Positions 57,457-64,000 of a DNA stretch of 64,000 bases are shown piece after piece. Location: assembly GCF_947494025.1 (NCBI RefSeq), contig NZ_CANLTQ010000007.1, forward strand, positions 84,779-148,778, in the 5' to 3' direction. Position numbers and translations under genes: made by a program. Below the pieces are notes generated by a model. That model was not told the origin of the DNA. It ran no database searches and was given only the letters and a program-made list of their open reading frames with translations. This DNA is from an uncultured Jannaschia sp. (lineage in GTDB: Bacteria > Pseudomonadota > Alphaproteobacteria > Rhodobacterales > Rhodobacteraceae). Every line of letters starts with the position of its first letter. Position 1 is the stretch's first letter.

Positions 57457-57533
57457 TCCGGCCCCAAGGGGCCGGATCGGGGGCGCCGGTGGCGCGCCCG
57501 AACCGCCGAACGCCCGATCCGCAAGGATCGGGC
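57457..57533. repeat. Cluster of GC palindromes in the valS / CoxL intergenic region
   Basis: At least two perfect stems lie in 77 bases: TCCGGCCCC-AA-GGGGCCGGA (57457-57476) and GCCCGATCC-GCAA-GGATCGGGC (57512-57533, with a GNRA-type loop). Between them GGGCGC...GCGCCC (from 57481) gives a weaker third stem. The remainder of the 57387-57828 gap has no gene. The cluster may form a repeat-type or termination element after transcription from either side. Confidence 0.5.
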
Positions 57534-57746
57534 CGGGGGTCAGGCCGGACGTTCCGCTTGCAGCCATCGCTCCACGGCCAATGTCGCACCCGACGGAAGG
57601 CACGCGCCCGGCCGAGGGGGGTGCGAACGCATCCGCCGTGGGGGCGGGCGGGCGCATGCCGGGTGCGGGGCATCCCGGCCGAACTTCGCGAGCGTTCCGG
57701 GCAGAGGCGACGTGGCCCGCGCGCCCCGACCGATGGACGCAGGGCC

Positions 57747-57817
57747 GGGGGCGTCTCTGGACACCCACGCGAAGGGGCGTAAAATCCGCCCCGAACCAGA
57801 CGCCCCCAGACGCCCCC
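57747..57817 (+). promoter_or_regulatory. AGACGCCCCC repeats next to the CoxL-like gene start
   Basis: AGACGCCCCC occurs twice in direct tandem (57798-57807 and 57808-57817), immediately before the GGAG ribosome site (57818-57821). An inverted copy, GGGGGCGTCT, stands at 57747-57756. In RNA the inverted copy could pair with either tandem copy beside the ribosome site; in DNA the three copies could be operator sites. Which, if either, is not known. Confidence 0.4.
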
Positions 57818-57828
57818 GGAGTGACCCG

Positions 57829-60135
57829 ATGAACCAGATGCCCGCGAAGTTCGGCCTGAACGAATCCGTCCGCCGCACGGAGGATCCGCGCCTGCTCACG
57901 GGGCGGGGGGAATACGTGGACGACACCGCGCCGACGGGGGCGCTGCGCGCCTTCGTGCTGCGCTCGCCGGTGGCGCATGCAGAGATCGCCGCGCTGGACG
58001 TGACCGGGGCCGAGGGGATGCCGGGCGTCCATGCCGTGCTGACCGCGGCGGCGGTCGAGGCGGCGGGGGTGGAGAACGACCTGCCGACGAGCCCGGTCAG
58101 GAACCGCGACGGCTCCCGCGGGGCCGATCCGCGCCGGCCGCTTCTGGCCAAGGGGCGCGTGCGGTTCGTGGGCGAGGCGGTGGCGATGGTGATCGCCGAC
58201 ACGCTCGATCAGGCGCGCGACGCGGCGGAGGCCATCGAGGTCGAGTTCGAGGATCTGCCCGCCAAGGTCGACGTGGCGCCGGGGGGCGCCGGGATCCACG
58301 ACGAGGCGCCCGACAACGTGGCCTACCGCTACGCCAAGGGCGACGAGGACGCCTGCGAGGCGGCGCTGGCCGGCGCGGCGCGGGTGGTCGAGCTCACCGT
58401 GGACGACAACCGCATCATCTGCGCCTCGCTCGAGCCCAGGGGCGCCTGGGCGGAGATGGAGGGCGAGCGGCTGCATGTCTGCGTCAACTCGCAGGGGGTG
58501 TGGGGGCCGAAGGCGCAACTCGCCGCCAGTCTCGGGATGGAGGCGGATGCGGTGCGGGTCACGACCGTCGACGTGGGCGGCGGCTTCGGCATGAAGGGGA
58601 TGATGTATCCCGAGACGGTTCTGGTGGGCCACGCGGCGCGCGCGCTGGGCCGGCCGGTGCGCTGGATGTCGGATCGCTCGGAGGCGATGCTTTCCGACAA
58701 TGCGGGCCGCGACCTCGTCTGCACGGCGAAGCTCGGCTTCGACGCGGGCAACCGGCTGGTGGCCTACCGGATGGACAACGTCGCCAATCTGGGCGCCTAC
58801 AATTCCGGCTACGCGCAGAACATCCAGTCGGAGCTGTTCTCCAAGGTGATGCCGGGCACCTACGACGTGCAGGCCTGCTTCATGACCTCGACGGGCGTCT
58901 TCACCAACACCACGCAGGTCGACGCCTATCGCGGCGCCGGGCGGCCGGAGGCGATCTACGTGCTGGAGCGGGCGATGGACCATGCCGCGCGCGAGCTGGG
59001 CGTCGATCCGTTCGAGCTGCGCCGGACCTGCTTCATCCGGCCCGACCAGTTCCCCTACCTCTCCGCCACGGGCGAGACCTACGACGTGGGCGACTTCGCG
59101 CGCGTGCTGGGCCGGGCCGAGGCCGAGGGCGACGTGGCGGGCTTCGCGGCGCGGCGCGCGGAAAGCGAGGCGCGGGGCAAGCTGCGCGGGCTGGGCCTGT
59201 GCTACTACATCGAGTCGATCCTGGGCGACCCGAGCGAGACGGCCGAGGTCGAGTTCACCGAGGATGGACGCGTGAACCTCTACGTCGGCACGCAGTCCAA
59301 CGGGCAGGGGCACGAGACGGTCTACAAGCAGTTCCTCGCCAACGATCTGGGCATCGACATCGCGCGGATCGACGTGGTGCAGGGCGACAGCGACCGGATC
59401 GCCAAGGGCGGCGGCACCGGCGGCTCCCGCTCGGTGACGACGCAGGGGACCGCGAACCGCGGCACGGCGGAAAAGGTGATCGAGCGTTTCACCCCCTTCG
59501 TGGCGGAGCTTCTGGAGGTGGGGGAGGTCGCCTTCGAGGAGGGCGTGTTCCGCGCCCCGGACTCGAACCGGGTGATGGACATGATGGAGGCCGCCGCCGA
59601 AGCGCGGATGGCGGGCCGGACGGAGCTTTTGCGCACGCGGGAGACGACCGAGCTGCCGGGGCGGTCCTACCCGAACGGCTGCCACCTTTGCGAGGTGGAG
59701 ATCGACCGGGAGACCGGCCAGCTCGACGTGGTCCGCTACACGGTGGCCGACGATTTCGGCAACCTGATGAACCCGATGCTGGCCGAGGGGCAGGTCCATG
59801 GCGGCGTCGCGCAGGGGATCGGGCAGGCGGTGACCGAGCATGTCGTCTACGACGCGGACGGCCAGCTCCTGACGGCGAGCTTCATGGATTACGGCATGCC
59901 GCGCGCGGTGGCCGTGCCGATGATCGCCTTCCATTCCGAGCCCGTGCCCTCCACGGCGAACGTGCTGGGCATGAAGGGCTGCGGCGAGGCGGGCACCGTG
60001 GGCGCGATGGCCGCGGTCGGCAACGCCGCGCTCGACGCGCTCTGGCCCCTGGGCATCCGCCGCGCCGACATGCCGTTCACGCCCGCCCGCGTCTGGGCGA
60101 TGCTGCGGGACGCCGAGGCCGTTGCCGCCGGGTAG
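57829..60135 (+). CDS. CoxL/xanthine-dehydrogenase-type molybdopterin subunit, form II motif
   Basis: Large subunit of a molybdenum hydroxylase, 768 residues. It contains the form II CoxL motif AYRGAGR (366-372), not the CO-dehydrogenase form I AYXCSFR, so the substrate is probably an aldehyde or heterocycle, not CO; that is inferred from family knowledge. The molybdopterin loop GGFGMK (251-256), and GCGEAGT with the catalytic glutamate near the C terminus, are present. No FAD or 2Fe-2S subunit gene is next to it. GGAG at 57818 supports the ATG at 57829. It overlaps the next gene by 14 bases. Confidence 0.93.
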   Translation: MNQMPAKFGLNESVRRTEDPRLLTGRGEYVDDTAPTGALRAFVLRSPVAHAEIAALDVTGAEGMPGVHAVLTAAAVEAAGVENDLPTSPVRNRDGSRGADPRRPLLAKGRVRFVGEAVAMVIADTLDQARDAAEAIEVEFEDLPAKVDVAPGGAGIHDEAPDNVAYRYAKGDEDACEAALAGAARVVELTVDDNRIICASLEPRGAWAEMEGERLHVCVNSQGVWGPKAQLAASLGMEADAVRVTTVDVGGGFGMKGMMYPETVLVGHAARALGRPVRWMSDRSEAMLSDNAGRDLVCTAKLGFDAGNRLVAYRMDNVANLGAYNSGYAQNIQSELFSKVMPGTYDVQACFMTSTGVFTNTTQVDAYRGAGRPEAIYVLERAMDHAARELGVDPFELRRTCFIRPDQFPYLSATGETYDVGDFARVLGRAEAEGDVAGFAARRAESEARGKLRGLGLCYYIESILGDPSETAEVEFTEDGRVNLYVGTQSNGQGHETVYKQFLANDLGIDIARIDVVQGDSDRIAKGGGTGGSRSVTTQGTANRGTAEKVIERFTPFVAELLEVGEVAFEEGVFRAPDSNRVMDMMEAAAEARMAGRTELLRTRETTELPGRSYPNGCHLCEVEIDRETGQLDVVRYTVADDFGNLMNPMLAEGQVHGGVAQGIGQAVTEHVVYDADGQLLTASFMDYGMPRAVAVPMIAFHSEPVPSTANVLGMKGCGEAGTVGAMAAVGNAALDALWPLGIRRADMPFTPARVWAMLRDAEAVAAG

Positions 60136-61258
60136 TACGGCGCTCGGCCGCTGGCTCCGGGGCCTTTGGCGGCGGGGCGACGGGACGCGGACCAAGGATC
60201 CGCCGGCGGCGCGAACGCATGTGGTGCTGCTCGACGGGACGCTGAGCACGCTGGAGCCGGGCTTCGAGACCTCGATCGGGCTGTGCTACCGGATGCTGGA
60301 GGCGGACACGTCGCATTCGATCTATTACGAACCGGGGATCGAGTGGCGCGGCTGGCGGCACGTGGCCGAGGTGATGGCGGGCGTCGGCATCAACCTGCAG
60401 ATCCGGCGCGCCTACGCCTTTCTGGCCCGCCGCTACCAGCCGGGCGATCGAATCTACCTGATGGGCTATTCGCGCGGCGCCTACGCGGTGCGGGCGCTCG
60501 CGGGCATGATCGACCGGGTGGGCCTCCTGCGGGCCGAGCATTCCCTGGACGCGCATGTGCAGGAGGCCTACGACCATTACCGCGAGGATCCGACCACGCC
60601 CGCCGCGCGCAGTTTCGCCGCGCGCTACTGCCACACGCGGGTGCGGATCGCGGCGGTCGGCGTCTTCGACACGGTGCAGGCGGTGGGCATCCGCTGGCCC
60701 GTGCTCTGGCGGTTGTTTCCCGAGGTCCATGCCTTCCGGTCGCACCGTCTGGGCCTGTCGGTCGAGCGGGGCTTCCACGCGATGGCGCTGGACGAGACGC
60801 GGAACGCCTACGCGCTCGATCGCTGGCGGACGCATGGAAGCCGCACGGCGAGCGTGGAGCAGGTCTGGTTCCGGGGAAGCCACGGCGACGTGGGCGGCCA
60901 TCTGGGCGGGCGCGCGGCCTCGCGGTCGCTGGCGAACGTGTCGCTGCGCTGGCTGCTCGGGCGGATGGAGGCGTCGGGCCTCGACCTTCCGCCCGGCTGG
61001 CGCGACCGCTTTCCGGCCGATCCGGACGCGCCCTCGGTGGGCAACTGGCGGGGCTTCGGCTGGGTGTTCCTGTCGCGCGCGCGGCGGGCCGTGGGGCGGG
61101 ACGCGAGCGAGTCGGTCCACCCTTCGGCCGGTGACCATCCGAACGCGCGCGGCCTGCGGGTCTGGACGCCCGGACCCGAGGACGCGCCCGAACTCAGGAC
61201 AGCGACTTCAGTTTCGCCCCCAGCGTCTCGATCGAGTCGCCCGCAACTTTCGGGATGA
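60122..61258 (+). CDS. DUF2235 alpha/beta-hydrolase-type protein
   Basis: 378 residues. DUF2235-type: an N-terminal THVVLLDGTLSTL, the nucleophile elbow GYSRGAYAVRALAGM (Ser 117 in GYSRG), and the later SHGDVGGH where the acid/histidine side of the triad is expected. Relatives include Tle1-type phospholipases, but there is no T6SS gene here. The TTG start at 60122 lies inside the upstream gene's last codons, suggesting coupling with the CoxL-like gene. Its 3' end overlaps the opposite-strand DUF1206 gene by 65 bases, giving a proline/serine-rich tail. Confidence 0.85.
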   Translation: MPPGSTALGRWLRGLWRRGDGTRTKDPPAARTHVVLLDGTLSTLEPGFETSIGLCYRMLEADTSHSIYYEPGIEWRGWRHVAEVMAGVGINLQIRRAYAFLARRYQPGDRIYLMGYSRGAYAVRALAGMIDRVGLLRAEHSLDAHVQEAYDHYREDPTTPAARSFAARYCHTRVRIAAVGVFDTVQAVGIRWPVLWRLFPEVHAFRSHRLGLSVERGFHAMALDETRNAYALDRWRTHGSRTASVEQVWFRGSHGDVGGHLGGRAASRSLANVSLRWLLGRMEASGLDLPPGWRDRFPADPDAPSVGNWRGFGWVFLSRARRAVGRDASESVHPSAGDHPNARGLRVWTPGPEDAPELRTATSVSPPASRSSRPQLSG

Positions 61259-62069
61259 TCCGGTAGGCGGCGTTCACGAAGCAGAAGAACGCGAATCCCA
61301 GCAGACCGACGCAGAGAAGCGTCACCAGCGTCTGGCCGAAGGGCTGCGAGGAGAGCCATTCGAACGCCTTGTCGATGCCGCCCGCCTCGGAGCTGGAATG
61401 GCGCCAGCCGGCGAGGACGAAGAAGCCGCCGATGATCGTGACGACCACGCCCTGCGCGATCACGCCCGCGCGCAGCGCCCAGTCGTAGTTCCGCGTGAAG
61501 CGGTTGGCGCGAAGCTCCTTGCGGTATTCGGCCTTCCAGCCCTTCTTGACGTAGTAGAGCCCGGCCCCGATCGTCGCGAGACCGGCGAGCATCACGATCC
61601 ATCGCCCGCCGGGCAGCTCGAGCACCTGCGAGACGATGCCGGCGATGCCGCCGCCCCCGCCCGAGCCGCCCCCGTCCGAGCCGCCCCCGGATTCGCCGGA
61701 GCCGCCCCCGCTCCCGCCGCCGAAGGCGAGCGAGATCGCCACGCCGCCGAGCGCGCCGTGGAGGAGGCCGGTCGTGATCATGCCCGTCCGGGCGACCATC
61801 CCCTTCGCCTCGTTGCCGTAGGCCTCCAGATCCTCGATCGCGTCGATCCCCCGCCAGATCGCGTAGGCGAACAGGCCGATGGCGATGAGCCAGAGAACCG
61901 CGACGCCCCAGAAACTGTTCGACAGGATCTCCATCGCCGAGGAGGTGCCCTTCGCCTCGCCCCCGCGCCAGATCGTCCAGAGCGACAGGCCGGCGACGGC
62001 GAGATAGGTCAGGCCGCGTCCGGCATAGCCGGCGCGCATGACGGGTTTGGTCCAGCTGAGATCGGACAT
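61194..62069 (-). CDS. DUF1206 membrane protein with Gly/Ser loop
   Basis: 291 residues, six predicted membrane helices in three pairs, as in DUF1206: about 10-30, 52-74, 95-113, 150-172, 200-225 and 245-270. Between helices three and four sits a pure Gly/Ser/Glu/Asp loop (GGGSGGGSGESGGGSDGGGS) of about 25 residues, which looks like slippage-prone repeat DNA. Function is unknown. The ATG at 62069 is good. Its 3' end overlaps the DUF2235 gene on the other strand. Confidence 0.9.
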   Translation of the reverse strand: MSDLSWTKPVMRAGYAGRGLTYLAVAGLSLWTIWRGGEAKGTSSAMEILSNSFWGVAVLWLIAIGLFAYAIWRGIDAIEDLEAYGNEAKGMVARTGMITTGLLHGALGGVAISLAFGGGSGGGSGESGGGSDGGGSGGGGGIAGIVSQVLELPGGRWIVMLAGLATIGAGLYYVKKGWKAEYRKELRANRFTRNYDWALRAGVIAQGVVVTIIGGFFVLAGWRHSSSEAGGIDKAFEWLSSQPFGQTLVTLLCVGLLGFAFFCFVNAAYRIIPKVAGDSIETLGAKLKSLS

Positions 62070-62132
62070 GGGTGGACTCCGGGAATCGGTTGCGGTGCGG
62101 GGACCAACGTCGCGGAGGCCCGCACGGGTTCC

Positions 62133-63017
62133 TCAGAGGGCGGTGGCGTCGACGCGCCTCCAGTCGCGCATCCGGGCGCGGAACCACGTCCGTTGCCGCT
62201 TGGCGTAGCGGCGCGTGGCGAGCACGGCGCGGTCGCGGGCCGTGTCGAGGTCGATCCCGCCCCGCAGATGGGCCACGAGTTCCGCCGCGCCGATGGCCTG
62301 CGCGGCGTTGAGCGCGGGATCCCAGCGGGGCAGCACGGCCCGCGCCTCCGCGAGCGCGCCCGCCGCCAGCATCGCGTCGAAGCGGCGCGCGATCCGCGGG
62401 TCGAGCCACGCCTTCGGCGCGTCGATCACGAGGGGAGTCGCCCCGCGAAGCGGCAGGAGCGGCGGCGGGGTGTCGGCCTGCCAGTCGCGGATGGAGCGGC
62501 CGGTGGCGCGCGCCACCTCCCAGGCGCGCAGCACCCGCATCGGGTTCGCGAGGTCGAGATCGGCGCGAACGTCCGCCGAGAGTTCGCGGCCCAGGGCGTC
62601 GAGCCCGATCGCCGCGAGGCGCGCTTCGGCCTCGGCCCGGATCTCGGGCGGGGTCGGCGGGATCCCGGCCAGCCCTTCGGTGAGCGCGCGGAAGTAGAGC
62701 CCGGTCCCGCCGACGACGATCGGGCGTGGCCCCGCGCGCAGGATGGGGGCCACGTCGCGCAGCCAGTCGCCGACCGAATAGGCGCGCGTCCATTCCACAT
62801 GGCCGTAGAGCGCGTGGGGGGCCTCGGCCTCCTCCTCGGGGGCGGGCCGCGCGGTCAGGACGCGCCAGTCCGCGAAGACCTGCAGCGCGTCGGCGTTCAC
62901 GATCCGCCCGCCGCCCGTCCGCGCGATGGCGCCCGCCAGCGCGGACTTGCCCGACGCGGTCGGCCCGGCAAGCAGAACGGGGCGGTCGGCGGGGATGGAT
63001 GCGAGCAGTTCCAGCAT
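62133..63017 (-). CDS. miaA: tRNA dimethylallyltransferase
   Basis: Adds a dimethylallyl group to A37 of tRNAs reading U-initial codons. 294 residues. P-loop GPTASGKS (18-25), [25 protein letters not shown] and the C-terminal [13 protein letters not shown] are all family motifs. It is divergent from pyrH, 104 bases away. The 63 bases toward DUF1206 hold nothing of note. Confidence 0.95.
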   Translation of the reverse strand: MLELLASIPADRPVLLAGPTASGKSALAGAIARTGGGRIVNADALQVFADWRVLTARPAPEEEAEAPHALYGHVEWTRAYSVGDWLRDVAPILRAGPRPIVVGGTGLYFRALTEGLAGIPPTPPEIRAEAEARLAAIGLDALGRELSADVRADLDLANPMRVLRAWEVARATGRSIRDWQADTPPPLLPLRGATPLVIDAPKAWLDPRIARRFDAMLAAGALAEARAVLPRWDPALNAAQAIGAAELVAHLRGGIDLDTARDRAVLATRRYAKRQRTWFRARMRDWRRVDATAL

Positions 63018-63121
63018 GTTGCGCGGCGATCTTCCATCGGTGCGGGGACGGGCGGGGCCCGGTTGCCCCGCGAGGCGTAATCCGCCATATGTCCGCCCGC
63101 AACAAGCCGAGGGGACAAGCC

Positions 63122-63925
63122 ATGCCGGACCGACCGACGGACGAGGCCCCCGCGACCATCGCCGACGACCTGCCGCATGCGGCGACCGAGACGATCTCCG
63201 GCCATCCGCCGCTCAGGACCGTCCACAACCGGGTGATGCTCAAGATCTCCGGCGAGGCGCTGATGGGGCCGCAGAGCTTCGGCCTGCATCCCCCGACCGT
63301 GGAGCGCATCGCCCGTGAGGTGCGGTCGGTGCAGGCGATGGGCGTCGAGATCGCCATGGTGATCGGCGGGGGCAACATCTTCCGCGGGTTGCAGGGCTCC
63401 GCGCAGGGGATGGAGCGGACCACGGCCGATTACATGGGCATGCTCGCCACGGTGATGAACGCGCTCGCCATGCAGGGGGCGCTGGAGGCGCTGGGTCTTC
63501 ATACGCGGGTGATCTCGGCCATCCCGATGGACCAGGTCTGCGAGCCCTATATCCGCCGCCGCGCGGTGCGCCATCTGGAGAAGAAGCGCGTGGTGATCTT
63601 CGCGGCGGGGACGGGGAACCCCTATTTCACGACCGACACCGCCGCGACGCTGCGCGCCTCGGAGATGTCGTGCCAGGCGATCTTCAAGGGCACCAAGGTC
63701 GACGGGGTCTACGACAAGGATCCGGTGAAGCATCCCGACGCGAAGCGCTACGACAAGGTGAGCTACGACGAGGTGCTGACCAAGCACCTGCGGGTGATGG
63801 ACGCGTCGGCCATCGCGCTCGCCCGCGAGAACGGGCTGCCGATCATCGTCTTCTCGCTCGACGCGCCGGGCGGTTTCCGCTCGATCCTCGCCGGCGAAGG
63901 CACCTACACCAAGGTCGAGGGGTGA
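63122..63925 (+). CDS. pyrH: Uridylate kinase
   Basis: Phosphorylates UMP to UDP in pyrimidine synthesis; a hexameric amino-acid-kinase-fold enzyme. 267 residues. The core starts [13 protein letters not shown] and includes [27 protein letters not shown] and [21 protein letters not shown] ([15 protein letters not shown]) residues. It carries about 36 extra N-terminal residues ([20 protein letters not shown]...) before the core, a polar stretch of unclear use. GAGGGGAC supports the ATG at 63122. A hairpin lies about 45 bases after the stop. Confidence 0.95.
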   Translation: MPDRPTDEAPATIADDLPHAATETISGHPPLRTVHNRVMLKISGEALMGPQSFGLHPPTVERIAREVRSVQAMGVEIAMVIGGGNIFRGLQGSAQGMERTTADYMGMLATVMNALAMQGALEALGLHTRVISAIPMDQVCEPYIRRRAVRHLEKKRVVIFAAGTGNPYFTTDTAATLRASEMSCQAIFKGTKVDGVYDKDPVKHPDAKRYDKVSYDEVLTKHLRVMDASAIALARENGLPIIVFSLDAPGGFRSILAGEGTYTKVEG

Positions 63926-63970
63926 GGCGCGCCCGGAGGGGCGTCCAGTGGACGGCCCTCAGCGCCGAAC

Positions 63971-63992
63971 GGGACGAACGCGAGTTCGTCCC
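63971..63992 (+). terminator. 9-bp GNRA hairpin after pyrH
   Basis: GGGACGAAC and GTTCGTCCC close a GCGA tetraloop. It lies 46 bases after the pyrH stop, close to the window end; no T-run is seen, so it may be a partial terminator or a stability element before the next gene (in many bacteria frr). Confidence 0.5.
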
Positions 63993-64000
63993 CGGCCCGT

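Noticed and set aside
57829..60135. Carbon monoxide dehydrogenase
   Set aside because: The active-site motif is AYRGAGR, not the form I AYXCSFR, and coxS/coxM are missing.
55894..60249. 1451-codon minus-strand frame over valS and the CoxL-like gene
   Set aside because: It is a GC-driven shadow: the in-frame codons do not give valyl-tRNA synthetase or any other family, whereas the listed frames do.

Overview
The window is about 64 kb of high-GC chromosome from an alphaproteobacterium, almost certainly order Rhodobacterales. Three things point there. A complete Rhodobacter-type gene transfer agent (GTA) structural cluster ends at cysE. The pyruvate dehydrogenase E1-beta carries an N-terminal lipoyl domain. 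The housekeeping synteny (radA-cvpA-purF, dnaB-alr, coiled-coil gene-zapA-6S RNA) and several small family-specific proteins also fit. No rRNA, tRNA, CRISPR array, insertion sequence or integrase was seen.

Layout. 1-1035: 3' part of mltG. 1425-15186: GTA genes g1 to g15, all on the plus strand, tightly spaced or overlapping, with intact frames: terminase subunits, portal, a small membrane protein, protease, capsid, connectors, tail proteins, Fe-S hub, cell-wall peptidase and the large tail-tip protein. 15250-16077: cysE. 16087-20464 (minus): pdhA-pdhB-pdhC and ftsB. 20558-25535 (minus): class I aldolase, a secreted protein of unknown role, pgk and gap. 25751-28688: small membrane protein, DUF808 protein and a tail-to-tail NYN / HEPN-like pair. 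28746-33348: transketolase, a coiled-coil gene, zapA, 6S RNA, an SDR and bioY. 33616-38049: purF, cvpA and radA, with a VPLPA-CTERM gene inserted between purF and cvpA and a broken VPLPA-CTERM relic beyond radA. 38536-43970 (minus): membrane coiled-coil protein, alr, dnaB, pyrE, pyrC. 44106-49272: small conserved protein, exported cyclase, then dac-tmk-holB-tatD (minus). 49273-50079: no intact gene, but a frameshifted RTX remnant. 50080-57386: clpX, a divergent clpP, an ArsR-AHSA1 regulator, a glycosyltransferase-like gene and valS. 57829-63925: orphan CoxL-like molybdoenzyme subunit, DUF2235 hydrolase, DUF1206 protein, miaA and pyrH.

How it works together. The GTA genes should build a small tailed particle that packages host DNA; lysis, regulator, head-spike and tail-fibre genes usually lie elsewhere in the genome and are not here. 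Most of the rest is core metabolism: carbon flow through aldolase, Pgk, Gap, transketolase and PDH; pyrimidine and purine steps (pyrC, pyrE, pyrH, purF, tmk); and DNA replication (dnaB, holB). Accessory genes are scattered singly.

Most unusual signals: a strong GC dip inside the tail half of the GTA cluster despite intact frames; strong hairpins after terL and after the capsid gene; an intact and a decayed exosortase-type sorting-signal gene flanking cvpA-radA; a lone CoxL-type subunit without its FAD and Fe-S partners, preceded by an unusual palindromic leader; and a divergent ClpP next to a canonical ClpX. I found no clearly new multi-gene system. The GTA cluster is a known system in an unusual compositional state.
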